Positions 18,522-28,062 of a DNA stretch of 64,000 bases are shown piece after piece. The DNA is from Pseudomonas sp. S06B 330 (GTDB lineage Bacteria; Pseudomonadota; Gammaproteobacteria; Pseudomonadales; Pseudomonadaceae): the NCBI RefSeq assembly GCF_002845275.2, contig NZ_CP088149.1, positions 1,608,501 to 1,672,500 on the forward strand. Reading direction: 5' to 3'. The position numbers and the translations under genes were made by a program. Under the pieces are notes generated by a model. It was not told the DNA's origin. It ran no database searches and saw nothing but the letters and a program-made list of their open reading frames with translations. Positions within the stretch are counted from its first letter, which is position 1, and each line of letters opens with the position of its first letter.

Positions 18522-19919
18522 ATGAAGCTGACACTCGACCGCCAATCTTCCACGCCGTTGGTGCAACAGGTCGCCGATCAGTTGCAGGCCTGGATTGACC
18601 ACCAGCGCCTGCGCCCAGGCAGCCGCTTGCTCTCGATCCGGCAACTGGCGCGCGAGCAGGGTGTCAGTCAATCCTGTGTGATCGAGGCCTATGATCGCCT
18701 GGTGGCCAAGGGTGTGCTGGAGGCGCGCCATGGCGCCGGTTTTTTTGTCGCCGAGCAGCGGCTCAGCGAACCGCTGCGCGACCTGCCATTGCCCGATGAA
18801 ACCCTCAGCAATCGCTGGCAACAGTTCAGCGACAACCCGGCGGAGCTGCTCAATCTGTGCTGCGGCTGGCTGCCTTCCAGTTGGCGCGCCAGTGAGGCGA
18901 TTGCCCAGGCGGTGCGCCAGGTCAGCCGCGGGCCGCTTGAAGATTTGCTCGATTATTGTCCGCCCTTGGGGTTGGCCCGCTTGCGCAGTCAATTGCACAA
19001 GGGCTTGGGGCAGATCGGTATTCAGGTCAGCCCGCAGCAGATTCTCACCACCCAAGGTGCCAGTCATGGCCTCGACCTGCTGGTCCGCACTTTGCTCAAG
19101 CCGGGCGACAAGGTGCTGGTGGAAAGCCCTGGGTACTACAACCTGTACAACCTGCTGCGTCACCATCAGGTCGAGATGCTGCGGATGCCGCGCACCGCCA
19201 GCGGCCCGGACGTGGAAGTGGTGGAAACGCTGCTCAAGCGCCATCGTCCGCGCTGTCTGTACATCAACAGCCTGTATCACAACCCCACCGGCAGCAGCCT
19301 GACACCGAAAGTGGCGTATCGCTTGTTGGAACTTGCCCGTGAGCATGATGTGCAGATCATCGAAGACGATATCTACGCCGACTTCCAGGACGGTGCGGTG
19401 ACCCGCCTGGCCACCCTCGACGCCGAGCAGCGGGTGATATACCTCGCCAGTTTTTCCAAGACCCTGAGCGGTTCGTTGCGCAGCGGTTACCTGGTGGCAG
19501 CACCGGCGCTGATCACCCGTCTGGCTGAGCTGAAGATGGTCTCGGGGCTGGGGACTTCCCGCTTCACCGAGCAGGTGGTGGCACAGATGCTCGCCAGTGG
19601 CAGTTACCGCAAAAGCGTGGCGCGCTTGCGTCCACGCCTGGCGCAACATATGGCCAAGGCGTTAGGGCAACTGGAGGCCAGTGGTTGGCAGGTGTTCACT
19701 GAGCCTTATGGCGGGATGTTTGTCTGGGCACGTTGCCCAGGTTGGGATTTTGCCGCGCTCAACCGTCAAGCAATGGCCTGTTCGGTATTGCTGGCGTCAG
19801 GCAGCGCTTTTGATCCGCAAGGCGCTGCCAGTGACTGGTTGCGCATCAACGTCGCTTACCTTCAGGACCAGCGTGCACAGGCGTTCTTGCAGCGCACAAG
19901 GCGACCTCCGTCGTCCTGA
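18522..19919 (+). CDS. MocR-type (GntR/aminotransferase fusion) transcriptional regulator
   Basis: This 465-residue protein has an N-terminal GntR winged helix (residues about 10-75, with SIRQLAREQGVSQSCVIEAYDRL) joined to a fold-type I aminotransferase domain (about 110-460). The PLP lysine is in YLASFSKTLSGSLRSGYL, and NPTGSS and EDDIYADF provide the PLP pocket. Such proteins sense an amine or PLP-adduct and regulate a neighbouring gene. TTG 18516 also opens the frame, but ATG 18522 (MKLTLDRQ) is the natural start. It faces away from the MFS gene. Confidence 0.93.
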   Translation: MKLTLDRQSSTPLVQQVADQLQAWIDHQRLRPGSRLLSIRQLAREQGVSQSCVIEAYDRLVAKGVLEARHGAGFFVAEQRLSEPLRDLPLPDETLSNRWQQFSDNPAELLNLCCGWLPSSWRASEAIAQAVRQVSRGPLEDLLDYCPPLGLARLRSQLHKGLGQIGIQVSPQQILTTQGASHGLDLLVRTLLKPGDKVLVESPGYYNLYNLLRHHQVEMLRMPRTASGPDVEVVETLLKRHRPRCLYINSLYHNPTGSSLTPKVAYRLLELAREHDVQIIEDDIYADFQDGAVTRLATLDAEQRVIYLASFSKTLSGSLRSGYLVAAPALITRLAELKMVSGLGTSRFTEQVVAQMLASGSYRKSVARLRPRLAQHMAKALGQLEASGWQVFTEPYGGMFVWARCPGWDFAALNRQAMACSVLLASGSAFDPQGAASDWLRINVAYLQDQRAQAFLQRTRRPPSS

Positions 19920-20034
19920 AAGCGACGCCTAGGTAGCCATTTGCTACTAATGCGATGCCTGCCTCTTGTGCCAGCACCGGCGCCATAGCCACTCTTCACT
20001 CTTGAGTCTTTGCCGGGGCAGTGGGGGAGGTGCG

Positions 20035-21981
20035 ATGCATTCGCTCAAGCGTGGTTTTTTGGCCAACCTGAACATGGCGCGCAAGTTGGGCCTGGGTTTT
20101 GCCCTGGTCTTGCTGCTGACCGCTGTGGTGGCGATGTGTGGTGTTGCCGCCTTGCACAGCGTCGGTCAGCGATTTGAGGCGCTCAAGCAGATGACGGCGC
20201 TCAATGCCGAAGTCCTCAAGCTGCGCTTACAGGAACAGGCATTCACCCTGCGGTCCGACCCCAAGGCTATCGACGCCGTGCATCAAGGGGTGGACGAGTT
20301 GCTGGTACAGGCACAAGGCTTAGCGCAATTACGCGGCAGCGGTGTGGAGCCGGCGCTGAATGATTACCGTCAGGCCTTCGATCAGTTCGTTGAACTGACC
20401 CAGTCCAAAGAGCTGGCGCTGGACATGGCCAGTTGGTCGGTGTCGAGCGTTGCCAATAACCTCGACGTGCTGCAGGCAGGGCTTGCCGATGATGGCACCT
20501 ACACCCTCAAAGATAGTCAGGGCCAGCAAGGTGCCGAGTTTGTCGAGCAGGCTGGGCAGGTCGCCCAGGTCGCGAGGCTGATGCTCCAGGCCATGGATGA
20601 GGCGCGCCTGCGTCTGGAGCAGGCGCGCAAAGGCTCTGAAGAGGCTCGTCAGGGCCGAATCGAGCAGGCCGACCAGGCCGCGGCTCAGGTCGAACAGCTC
20701 AAGACTCGCGTCAGTGATGCCGGTTATCAGACGGTGCTCAATGAAGTCAGTGGCCATATCGCCGGCTTCACTGAAAAACTTGGCGAATACACCGACCTGC
20801 TGGGGCGCGAGCAGCAGCTCAAACAGCAGTTGCAACAACGCGCCGAGCAGGTGAGTGCGCAGGTCGATCACGCCTATGTTGCTGAAGACCAGGCCATGCA
20901 GGCCGAACTTCAGGGCAACACGGTATCGATTCTGTTGGCGTCGTTGTTGGCACTGTTGGTTGGCGTGCTGGCGGCCTGGTTGATCACCCGCGCGGTCGTT
21001 GGGCCGCTGCGTCAGGTGATCGGGCGTGCCGAGCAGATTGCTGCGGGCGACTTGAGCGCTGACATCACTGTTGATCGAGGTGACGAAGTGGGGCAACTCA
21101 TGCTCGCCATGCAGCAGATGGGGTCAGGCTTGAGCAGTATTGTCAGTGGCTTGCAGAAGGGCATAGAACAGTTGGCTAATAATGCCCAGTCGCTGTCGGC
21201 GGTGACTGAACAGACCACCCGTGAGGTCAGCAGCCAGAAGGAGGAAACCGAGCAAGTGGCCACCGCCATGCAGCAGATGACGGCCACTGTCCATGATGTC
21301 GCACGCAATGCAGAAGAAGCAGCCCAAGCGGCTCAGGCGGCAGACGACAAGGTCGGCAGTGGCCAGCAGGTGGTGCGCCAGAGCATGCAACGGATCGAGC
21401 AATTGGCGAGTGCCGCCGATTCAGCCAGCCAGGGAATTGAAAATCTCAGTGCTGAAATCCAGAGCATTGGTAGTGTGCTGGACGTGATCAAAAGTGTCGC
21501 AGAACAAACCAATTTGCTCGCGCTCAACGCTGCCATCGAAGCGGCGCGCGCGGGTGAACAGGGGCGCGGCTTTGCCGTGGTGGCTGATGAAGTTCGCGCG
21601 CTGGCGCGGCGAACCCGGCAGTCAACTGAAGAGATCGAGCGTTTGGTGAGCAGCTTGCGCAGCAGTGCCCAGGCGTCGGTGGCGCAGATTCAGGGCAGCA
21701 GTGAACTGGTCAAACTGGCGGTGGCCGATGCCCTGCACGCGGAAAGCGCTTTGGGCAGCATTGCCGCAGCGGTGTCGTTGATCCAGCAGATGAACCAACA
21801 GATTGCCGCTGCCGCTGAACAGCAAAGCTCAGTGGCCGAGGAAATCAACCGCAGCGTCACCCAGATCCGCAGCAGTGCCGATCAATCGGCGCTAGCCATG
21901 CACGGTAATGCCAGCTCAAGTGTCGAGCTGGCGCAGTTGGGCCGAGACCTCAAAGGTATGGTTGGGCATTTCAGGCTGTAG
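20035..21981 (+). CDS. Methyl-accepting chemotaxis protein, probably HBM sensor type
   Basis: This 648-residue chemoreceptor has a first membrane helix at about residues 21-43, then a ~250-residue all-helical periplasmic domain with many Gln/Glu/Lys, consistent with the helical bimodular (HBM) sensors that bind organic acids in McpS-type receptors. A second membrane helix (about 300-322), a HAMP domain and the signalling domain follow, with the hairpin tip [20 protein letters not shown] near 490-510. It lacks a C-terminal CheR/CheB pentapeptide. ATG 20035 follows GGGGGAGG, and the upstream open frame is not used. It is monocistronic. Confidence 0.92.
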   Translation: MHSLKRGFLANLNMARKLGLGFALVLLLTAVVAMCGVAALHSVGQRFEALKQMTALNAEVLKLRLQEQAFTLRSDPKAIDAVHQGVDELLVQAQGLAQLRGSGVEPALNDYRQAFDQFVELTQSKELALDMASWSVSSVANNLDVLQAGLADDGTYTLKDSQGQQGAEFVEQAGQVAQVARLMLQAMDEARLRLEQARKGSEEARQGRIEQADQAAAQVEQLKTRVSDAGYQTVLNEVSGHIAGFTEKLGEYTDLLGREQQLKQQLQQRAEQVSAQVDHAYVAEDQAMQAELQGNTVSILLASLLALLVGVLAAWLITRAVVGPLRQVIGRAEQIAAGDLSADITVDRGDEVGQLMLAMQQMGSGLSSIVSGLQKGIEQLANNAQSLSAVTEQTTREVSSQKEETEQVATAMQQMTATVHDVARNAEEAAQAAQAADDKVGSGQQVVRQSMQRIEQLASAADSASQGIENLSAEIQSIGSVLDVIKSVAEQTNLLALNAAIEAARAGEQGRGFAVVADEVRALARRTRQSTEEIERLVSSLRSSAQASVAQIQGSSELVKLAVADALHAESALGSIAAAVSLIQQMNQQIAAAAEQQSSVAEEINRSVTQIRSSADQSALAMHGNASSSVELAQLGRDLKGMVGHFRL

Positions 21982-22021
21982 CCGCGAGTTTGTCCAAAGG
22001 CCTCTGTGATTGCTATTTTTC

Positions 22022-22108
22022 TGTGGGAGCTAGCCTTGCTGGCGATTGGATCGGCGCGCTGCCGGCTATTGCACGGCGCCTGCATCGCTGGCAAGGCCAG
22101 CTCCCACA
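22022..22108. repeat. Pseudomonas REP-type palindromic element
   Basis: TGTGGGAGCTAGCCTTGCTG at one end is mirrored by CTGGCAAGGCCAGCTCCCACA at the other. This is the common Pseudomonas GTGGGAGC/GCTCCCAC REP pair, placed between two convergent genes. Confidence 0.85.
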
Positions 22109-22137
22109 AAACCTGCATAAGATAGCTGCTTCAAGAT

Positions 22138-23331
22138 TTACACGGCCTTGCGCCAGTTGAGGATCATCAACGTCAGCACCCCAGCGACGATCCCCCAGAA
22201 CGCCGAACCAATCGAGAACAAGGTAAAGCCCGAAGCGGTCACCATAAAGGTAATCAGCGCCGCTTCACGCTCCTTGGCTTCGTTCATGGCCACTGTCAGG
22301 CCGTTCATGATCGAGCCGAACAGCGCCAGGGCCGCAATCGACAGCACCAACTCTTTAGGCAGTGCGGCGAACAAGGCGGCCAAGGTGGCACCGAACACCC
22401 CGGCGATGCCATAGAACACCCCGCACCAGACCGCAGCGGTGTAGCGTTTGTTCGGGTCTTCATGGGCGTGCGGGCCGGTGCAGATGGCAGCGCTGATGGC
22501 GGCCAGGTTGATGCCGTGCGAACCGAAGGGCGCCAGCACCAGCGAGGCCAGGCCTGTCACCGAGATCAGCGGCGAGGCGGGGACCTGGTAACCGTCGGCG
22601 CGCAGCACGGCAACGCCAGGCATGTTCTGTGACGTCATGGCCACCACGAACAGAGGAATACCGATACTGATGGTCGCCGCCAGGGAAAAGCTCGGCGTCG
22701 TCCATACCGGCGTTGCCACTTCCAGGCTGAAACCGCTGAAATCCAGTAGCCCCATGGCGCCAGACAACCCGGTACCCACCAGCAAGGCGGCAAGCACTGC
22801 ATAACGCGGCGACAAGCGCTTGATGATCAGGTAACTGAAGAACATCCCCAACACCAGCGTCGTGCGGTGTTGGGCGGCGATGAAAATTTCGCTGCCGATC
22901 TTGAACAGGATACCGGCCAGCAACGCCGCGGCCAGCGACGCGGGGATGCGTTTGACCAGGCGCTCGAAACTGCCGGTCAGTCCGCAGATCAGTACCAGTA
23001 CGGCGCAGGTAATGTAAGCGCCGATCGCTTCGCCGTAGCTCACGCCGCCAAGGCTGGTGATCAGCAGTGCAGCGCCGGGTGTCGACCAGGCGATGGTCAC
23101 CGGTGTGCGATAGCGCAGCGATAGGCCGATGCTGCACACGGCCATGCCGATCGACAGGGCCCAGATCCATGATGAAATCTGCGCGCTGGTCAAACCGGCA
23201 GCCTGGCCAGCCTGGAACATCAGCACCAGCGAACTGGTGTAGCCGGTCAGCATGGCGATAAAACCGGCGACCACGGCCGAGGGTGAGGAGTCAGCCAACG
23301 GGCGCAATTGCGCAGACGTGGTATCGGGCAT
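22138..23331 (-). CDS. BenE-family benzoate/aromatic acid transporter
   Basis: This 397-residue inner-membrane protein has about eleven to twelve membrane segments and belongs to the BenE family of proton-coupled benzoate importers. Telling segments are SVVLM-like TGYTSSLVLMFQAGQAAGL at the N-terminus, IAWSTPGAALLITSLGGVSYGEAIGAY (residues about 78-105), VAMTSQNMPGVAVLRADGY, LVLAPFGSHGINLAAISAAICTG and the HEDPNKRY loop. No catabolic genes are adjacent, so the substrate may differ from benzoate. REP elements lie downstream. Confidence 0.9.
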   Translation of the reverse strand: MPDTTSAQLRPLADSSPSAVVAGFIAMLTGYTSSLVLMFQAGQAAGLTSAQISSWIWALSIGMAVCSIGLSLRYRTPVTIAWSTPGAALLITSLGGVSYGEAIGAYITCAVLVLICGLTGSFERLVKRIPASLAAALLAGILFKIGSEIFIAAQHRTTLVLGMFFSYLIIKRLSPRYAVLAALLVGTGLSGAMGLLDFSGFSLEVATPVWTTPSFSLAATISIGIPLFVVAMTSQNMPGVAVLRADGYQVPASPLISVTGLASLVLAPFGSHGINLAAISAAICTGPHAHEDPNKRYTAAVWCGVFYGIAGVFGATLAALFAALPKELVLSIAALALFGSIMNGLTVAMNEAKEREAALITFMVTASGFTLFSIGSAFWGIVAGVLTLMILNWRKAV

Positions 23332-23476
23332 GGGGCAATCCTTGGGCTAGGTGTAAGCAGATTTTGCAGGCTAACGCGCAAGCAGCTGATGCTTGTCATA
23401 CAGCAGGCATTGCATTTAGCCGTACAGTCGCCAACTATGGGCGGTGAGCAGGACCAGCCATCGAACGGGGGGAGTG

Positions 23477-24079
23477 ATGTACAAGGTTTACGGTGATTAC
23501 CAGTCGGGCAACTGCTACAAGATCAAGCTGATGCTGCACTTGCTTGATCTGCCGTATGAGTGGCACTCGGTGGATATCCTTAAGGGTGAAACAGAAACCC
23601 CGGCGTTTCTGGAAATGAACCCCAACGGCAAAGTGCCGGTGCTGGTGCTGGAAGATGGCACTTACCTGTGGGAGTCCAACGCGATCCTCAACTTTCTTGC
23701 TGATGGCACCGAGTACCTGCCCACCGAGCCGCGTTTGCGTACCCAGGTGCTGCAGTGGCAGTTCTTCGAGCAGTATAGCCATGAGCCATACATCGCCGTG
23801 GCGCGCTTCATCCAGTTTTACCTCGGGCTGCCGCAAGACCGCCTGGAAGAATACAAAACCCTGCACAAAGGCGGTTACAAGGCCTTGCGGGTCATGGAGA
23901 AGCAGCTGCAACTGACGCCGTACCTGGTCGGCGACCGCTATTCGATTGCCGACGTCGCGTTGTATGCCTATACCCATGTGGCCCATCAGGGGGGCTTTGA
24001 CCTCGACGCCTATCCGGGTATTCAGGCCTGGCTGGAACGTGTAGAGAGCCATCCCCGTCATGTGACGATGCTTGGCTAG
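23477..24079 (+). CDS. Glutathione S-transferase family protein
   Basis: This 200-residue protein has an N-terminal thioredoxin-like domain (MYKVYGDYQSGNCYKIKLML, then NPNGKVPVLVLEDG with the cis-Pro and WESNAIL with the GSH-binding Glu-Ser pair). A helical C-terminal domain follows (from about residue 85, with DRYSIADVALYAYTHVA). It probably conjugates or reduces small molecules with glutathione. GGGGGGAG lies 4-8 bases upstream of the ATG; the frame opens 33 bases earlier without an RBS. Confidence 0.9.
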   Translation: MYKVYGDYQSGNCYKIKLMLHLLDLPYEWHSVDILKGETETPAFLEMNPNGKVPVLVLEDGTYLWESNAILNFLADGTEYLPTEPRLRTQVLQWQFFEQYSHEPYIAVARFIQFYLGLPQDRLEEYKTLHKGGYKALRVMEKQLQLTPYLVGDRYSIADVALYAYTHVAHQGGFDLDAYPGIQAWLERVESHPRHVTMLG

Positions 24080-24098
24080 CCTTGAATGGTGCTGACGT

Positions 24099-24167
24099 TG
24101 TGGGCGCTGGCCTTGCCAGCGATGCAGGCTCCGCGGATCCCATCGCCAGCAAGGCTGGCTCCCACAA
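24099..24167. repeat. Pseudomonas REP-type palindromic element
   Basis: TGTGGGCGCTGGCCTTGCCA is mirrored by GCCAGCAAGGCTGGCTCCCA, the same family as at 22022, again between convergent genes. Confidence 0.85.
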
Positions 24168-24193
24168 AAGCACTGTGTCGCTGGGGTGAGGTC

Positions 24194-24565
24194 TCAGGCC
24201 GCTGAGAAGCGCTTGTTGAGATACTCGATGATCATTTTGGATTCATACATCCAGATGGTCTTACCCTCTTCTTCGATGCGCAGGCACGGCACTTTGATCT
24301 TGCCGCCTTCATTGAGCAGGGTCTGCCGATCCTGTTCGTTGTTCTTCGCATCGTGCAGGGCTACCGGCACGTTCAGGCGGTGCAGGGTGCGGCGGGTTTT
24401 CACGCAGAACGGGCAGGCGTGAAACTGATACAGGCGCAGGCCCTTGGCCTGTTGTTCGACCAGGGCTTGAGCTGCCGGGTCGCGCTTGAGCTTGGCCGGG
24501 CGGCTGACCCAGTCGCCGAATACGATCAATTGGCCGAGGCCGACACGCAGTGCTTTGACGATCAT
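24194..24565 (-). CDS. Glutaredoxin/GST-N-like redox protein
   Basis: This 123-residue protein has an N-terminal extension (residues 1-40, with FGDWVSRPAKLKRDP) and a glutaredoxin-like fold. The redox site is FHACPFCVKTRR (CPFC, about residues 50-53), and the cis-Pro segment is IKVPCLRI. WMYESKMIIEYL ends the domain as in GST N-terminal domains. The Cys-Pro-Phe-Cys site suggests thiol-disulfide exchange with glutathione. It is the last gene before folE in the same direction but is separated from it by a terminator. Confidence 0.85.
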   Translation of the reverse strand: MIVKALRVGLGQLIVFGDWVSRPAKLKRDPAAQALVEQQAKGLRLYQFHACPFCVKTRRTLHRLNVPVALHDAKNNEQDRQTLLNEGGKIKVPCLRIEEEGKTIWMYESKMIIEYLNKRFSAA

Positions 24566-24582
24566 GACAACTCCTCAGAATG

Positions 24583-24610
24583 AAAAAAGCCGACCCCTGA
24601 GGATCGGCTT
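24583..24610 (-). terminator. Rho-independent terminator after folE
   Basis: On the minus strand, AAGCCGATCC and GGGTCGGCTT form a stem with a short loop, followed by six T. It lies just after the folE stop and separates folE from the glutaredoxin-like gene. Confidence 0.85.
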
Positions 24611-24624
24611 GCAGACGCACCCGA

Positions 24625-25170
24625 TTACTTGATCAGGCTGAGAAACTCGCTGCGGGTCGCGGCATTATCGCGGAACTCGCCGAGCATCACCGAAGTAATC
24701 ATGGTCGAGTTCTGTTTTTCCACACCGCGCATCATCATGCACATGTGCTTGGCTTCGATGACCACCGCAACGCCCAGGGCGCCGGTGACCTTCTGGATTG
24801 CCTCGGCCACCTGACGGCTGAGGTTTTCCTGGATCTGCAGGCGACGTGCGTACATGTCGACGATCCGTGCAACCTTGGACAAGCCCAAGACCTTGCCATC
24901 GGGAATGTAGGCCACATGGGCCTTGCCGATGAATGGCAGCATATGGTGTTCGCACAGCGAGTACAGCTCGATGTCCTTGACCAGGACCATTTCACTGTTA
25001 TCGGAGCTGAACAGCGCGCCGTTGGTCACTTCTTCCAGGGTTTGTTCATAACCGCGGCAAAGGTACTGCATGGCCTTCGCAGCCCGCTTGGGCGTGTCGA
25101 GCAGGCCCTCGCGGGAGACGTCCTCGCCGAGCTGGCCGAGGATAGCGGTGTAGTTCTGTTCCAGGGACAT
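24625..25170 (-). CDS. folE: GTP cyclohydrolase I (FolE)
   Basis: FolE converts GTP to dihydroneopterin triphosphate, the first step of folate (and pterin) synthesis. The 181 residues show the zinc ligands ([10 protein letters not shown] and MCMMMRGV), [33 protein letters not shown] and the C-terminal TRSEFLSLI. Length and motifs are those of a normal type I enzyme. It is encoded on the same strand as smr, 70 bases after it. Confidence 0.96.
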   Translation of the reverse strand: MSLEQNYTAILGQLGEDVSREGLLDTPKRAAKAMQYLCRGYEQTLEEVTNGALFSSDNSEMVLVKDIELYSLCEHHMLPFIGKAHVAYIPDGKVLGLSKVARIVDMYARRLQIQENLSRQVAEAIQKVTGALGVAVVIEAKHMCMMMRGVEKQNSTMITSVMLGEFRDNAATRSEFLSLIK

Positions 25171-25240
25171 GGATCTACCTGTGGGGAATTATCGCAAACG
25201 CGAAGGGTACGGCGGCGGCGGCGGCGCTGCAAGTACGGCG

Positions 25241-25798
25241 TTACTCGTCACGGCCTTCGAGCATGGTTCGTTTGAGCATTACATACACCGCGCCGGTCCC
25301 GCCATGACGGGCCTGACACGAGGTAAACCCCAGCACTTGGGGGTGTTGACGCAGCCAGGTGTTGACGTGGCTCTTGATCATTGGCTTCTTGCCATCCAGG
25401 CGCACCGCCTTGCCATGGGTGACACGCACGCAGCGGACTTCGAAGCGGGTGGCCTCGGCGAGAAACGCCCACAGGGTTTCACGGGCTTTTTCCACGGTCA
25501 TGCCATGCAGGTCGAGGCTGCCTTCGAAGCCAATCTGGCCAAGTTTGAGCTTGCGCATCTGGCTTTCCTGGACGCCGTCACGGCTCCAGTGCAGGTCGTC
25601 CTCAGGGCCGACATCGATGACAAACTGGTCCGACAAACCATCAACCACTGTCTGGTCGCTACGCACTGTAGCGGCCTGACGCAGGCCGGCCAGCTGCTTG
25701 CGGTCGGTCTTGGGCTTGCCGACCTCGGCGCGATCATGCGTGATCGGTTTGACGCCGCGCATCTCGCTTTTGAACAGGGAAAAATCGTCGTCTTGCAT
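25241..25798 (-). CDS. Smr-domain DNA endonuclease-like protein
   Basis: This 185-residue protein has an unstructured charged N-terminal half and a C-terminal Smr domain (about residues 95-178): GSLDLHGMTVEKARETLWAF, VTHGKAV...KPMIKSHVNTWL and RHGGTGAVYVMLKR. The LDLHG and GGTGA motifs define stand-alone Smr proteins (SmrA/SmrB), which nick DNA or cleave RNA. The second motif HGKAV corresponds to the family's HGxG. It lies between folE and a small membrane protein on the same strand. Confidence 0.92.
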   Translation of the reverse strand: MQDDDFSLFKSEMRGVKPITHDRAEVGKPKTDRKQLAGLRQAATVRSDQTVVDGLSDQFVIDVGPEDDLHWSRDGVQESQMRKLKLGQIGFEGSLDLHGMTVEKARETLWAFLAEATRFEVRCVRVTHGKAVRLDGKKPMIKSHVNTWLRQHPQVLGFTSCQARHGGTGAVYVMLKRTMLEGRDE

Positions 25799-25850
25799 GT
25801 AAGCCTCCGCCTGGGCGGCGAAGTTTACGCGACTCCTGCGCAGGTTGCAG

Positions 25851-26171
25851 TCAATCGTGTTTTTTCATCAGATGCGGTGACAGGTTCAGCTCGCGGCTGC
25901 GGCGCAGACGCAAGCGACTGCGGCGCCAGAACCAGATGCCCAGGTACAGCACCACCAGGCCACCGGCGAGTATCACCGCAGCACCCCCCCGGTTGGCATT
26001 GAGCTCAGCCAGGGCTTCGAGGTTGCCGAACAGGCTGGCAGCACCTGCCATGGCCAGCAAAACCCCTACGGTTGCCAGTAGCGCCGAAAAAGCTGCGGCC
26101 AGGCGTGCGCCCCAGTTGCGTGGCTGACGCTGGCGCAAGCGCTTGGCATCAAAACCGTCCTTCAACTTCAT
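25851..26171 (-). CDS. Small inner-membrane protein of unknown function
   Basis: This 106-residue protein has a basic N-terminus (DAKRLRQRQPRNW) and two membrane helices (about residues 22-46 and 62-81). An Arg-rich segment follows (RRSRLRLRRSR), and the tail ends HLMKKHD. The positive-inside rule puts both ends in the cytoplasm. I do not recognise a family. It is in line with smr and folE, 52 bases upstream of smr. Confidence 0.75.
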   Translation of the reverse strand: MKLKDGFDAKRLRQRQPRNWGARLAAAFSALLATVGVLLAMAGAASLFGNLEALAELNANRGGAAVILAGGLVVLYLGIWFWRRSRLRLRRSRELNLSPHLMKKHD

Positions 26172-26246
26172 GCCGATTCCTCTATGGATATCCGCCGTTG
26201 GACTGATGCGCCGCCCGCTGGTTCCACCAGCCCGTCGGAAGGCTTA

Positions 26247-26837
26247 TCAGATCAGGCTGCTGGTCGGTGCCACGCAGGCAAAGTTGTCAGCCATGATCGC
26301 CATTTCACTTTGTTGGATTTGCGCAGCCGGAATCACCCCGTCTTTGAACGGCAGGTCGCGGGTAGCGCAGGCATCCTCGATCAGAGTGCAACGATAACCA
26401 TAGTCCTTGGCACGGCGCACGGTGGTGCTGACGCTGGAATGGCTCATGAACCCGCAGACGATCAGGTCCAGGTGCCCGTATTTCTGCAGGGTTTCATGCA
26501 GGGTGGTGTTCTTGAAGGCGTTGGGCATGCGCTTTTCGATGATTACTTCATCGCCCTGTGGCTCAAGGCCAGGGATGAATTCACCGCGTGGTCCCTGAGG
26601 ATCGAACATGCCACCGACGGTGCCCAGATGGCGCACGTGGATGATCGGGCGACCGGCCTTGCGGGCTGCCTCGAGCATTTTAGCGATGTTCATCACAGCT
26701 TCGTCCATGCCCGACAGGCCCAGAGGACCACTGAGGTACTCCTTTTGCGCGTCGATAATGACCAGGCTGGCGTTGTTCAGCTTGGCCGGTGGATAGCCAC
26801 GGCCGCTGAGGTGGAACATCGTCATTGGAACAGACAT
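26247..26837 (-). CDS. Isochorismatase/nicotinamidase-fold hydrolase with Ser at the catalytic Cys position
   Basis: This 196-residue protein has the isochorismatase fold: NASLVIIDAQKEYLSG supplies the catalytic Asp, IHVRHLGT the middle strand and IIEKRMPNAFKNTTL the Lys region. The usual nucleophile segment G-x-M-T-x-x-C-V reads GFMSHSSVSTTVRRA, with Ser in place of Cys; I checked the codons. Enzymes of the EntB/PhzD branch also lack Cys, so it may be an isochorismatase-like or non-cysteine hydrolase. ATG 26837 has AAGGAG 6 bases upstream; the longer frame to 26888 does not. It is divergent from prmB. Confidence 0.85.
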   Translation of the reverse strand: MSVPMTMFHLSGRGYPPAKLNNASLVIIDAQKEYLSGPLGLSGMDEAVMNIAKMLEAARKAGRPIIHVRHLGTVGGMFDPQGPRGEFIPGLEPQGDEVIIEKRMPNAFKNTTLHETLQKYGHLDLIVCGFMSHSSVSTTVRRAKDYGYRCTLIEDACATRDLPFKDGVIPAAQIQQSEMAIMADNFACVAPTSSLI

Positions 26838-27026
26838 CAAGGGCTCCTTTGGATGGGGCTTTTCACCTATTGTCCCCTGCCTGAGCACTTATGTGAATCG
26901 CTTCGCGTACAAGCAGCGTCGTTAGTGGCCTGCAGCCATGTCGGTGAAATGCTTACAGGCCATTTCCACCGACCTTTTCTGTGGTTGGGCTGTTAGAATT
27001 GCAGGTCGTCTTTCAAGGAGTCTGTT

Positions 27027-27935
27027 GTGATCACTTCTCGCTTGCGCACCCTGCGCGATCATATCCGTTGGGCCGTCAGCCGTTTCCATGAGCATGGCCT
27101 GTTTTTCGGACACGGCGCCGACAACGCCTGGGATGAAGCCCGGCTGCTGGTGCTGGGTTCGGTCCACCTGCCTTGGGAGGTTGCCGACAGCTATCTGGAT
27201 TGCCAGCTGGAAGACGATGAACTGGTGCACCTGCAGCGCCTGCTCAAACGCCGCATCGAAGACCGCGTGCCTACCGCCTACCTGTTGGGTGAGGCGTGGT
27301 TCTGTGGCTTGTCCTTCATTGTCGACGAGCGCGTGCTGATTCCACGTTCGCCCATTGGCCAATTGATCGAAAAGCGTTTCGAGCCGTGGCTCGCTGCTGA
27401 GCCTGCCCGCATTCTCGACCTGTGCACCGGTTCCGGCTGCATTGGCATCGTCAGTGCCGAAGTGTTCCCTGACGCCGAAGTGGTACTGGCTGACCTGTCC
27501 TTCGAAGCGCTGGAGGTGGCCAATCAGAACATCGAACGCCATGGCCTGGAAGAGCGTGTCTACACCGTCCAGGGCGATGGCTTCGACGGTTTGCCGGGAC
27601 AGCGTTTCGACCTGATCCTGTCCAACCCGCCGTATGTCGATGCCGAGGATTTCGCCGACATGCCGGATGAATACCATCACGAGCCGGAGCTGGGGCTGGC
27701 CTGTGGCAACGATGGCCTGGACCTGGTGCGGCGCATGCTGGCCGAAGCAGCGGAGCATCTGACCGAGAAAGGCTTGTTGATTGTCGAGGTTGGCAACAGC
27801 CAGGTGCACGTCGAGGCGCTGTACCCAGAGGTGGACTTTGCCTGGCTCGATTTCGAGCGGGGTGGGCACGGGGTGTTCATGTTGACGGCTGAGCAGTGCC
27901 GCCAGCATCAGGCGCTGTTTGCTTCGAAGGTGTAA
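27027..27935 (+). CDS. prmB: Ribosomal protein L3 N5-glutamine methyltransferase (PrmB)
   Basis: PrmB methylates a Gln of ribosomal protein L3 using S-adenosylmethionine. The 302 residues have the HemK/PrmC-like helical N-terminal domain, then [14 protein letters not shown] (SAM motif I), [13 protein letters not shown], and the substrate-binding NPPY in [32 protein letters not shown] follows. The start is GTG 27027 with AAGGAG 6-11 bases upstream; no ATG lies nearby. Downstream are REP elements. Confidence 0.95.
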   Translation: MITSRLRTLRDHIRWAVSRFHEHGLFFGHGADNAWDEARLLVLGSVHLPWEVADSYLDCQLEDDELVHLQRLLKRRIEDRVPTAYLLGEAWFCGLSFIVDERVLIPRSPIGQLIEKRFEPWLAAEPARILDLCTGSGCIGIVSAEVFPDAEVVLADLSFEALEVANQNIERHGLEERVYTVQGDGFDGLPGQRFDLILSNPPYVDAEDFADMPDEYHHEPELGLACGNDGLDLVRRMLAEAAEHLTEKGLLIVEVGNSQVHVEALYPEVDFAWLDFERGGHGVFMLTAEQCRQHQALFASKV

Positions 27936-27958
27936 GGCGTCAGATCTGCAGTGGCTTC

Positions 27959-28057
27959 ATCGCCGGCAAGGCCGGCTCCCACAATAGGCCTGGGTTGCCT
28001 CCATCCAATTTTTGAGGGGCAGCCACAGACCCTGTGGGGGCCGGTCGTGCCGGCGAT
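27959..28057. repeat. Pair of Pseudomonas REP elements in opposite orientation
   Basis: ATCGCCGGCAAGGCCGGCTC with CCCACAA (27959-27984) faces TGTGGGGGCCGGTCGTGCCG (28033-28057). They fill the space between two convergent genes. Confidence 0.85.
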
Positions 28058-28062
28058 GGATT

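Noticed and set aside
18504..19649. 381-codon antisense frame over the MocR regulator
   Set aside because: Shadow of a GC-rich gene with a Gln/His-rich product and no RBS.
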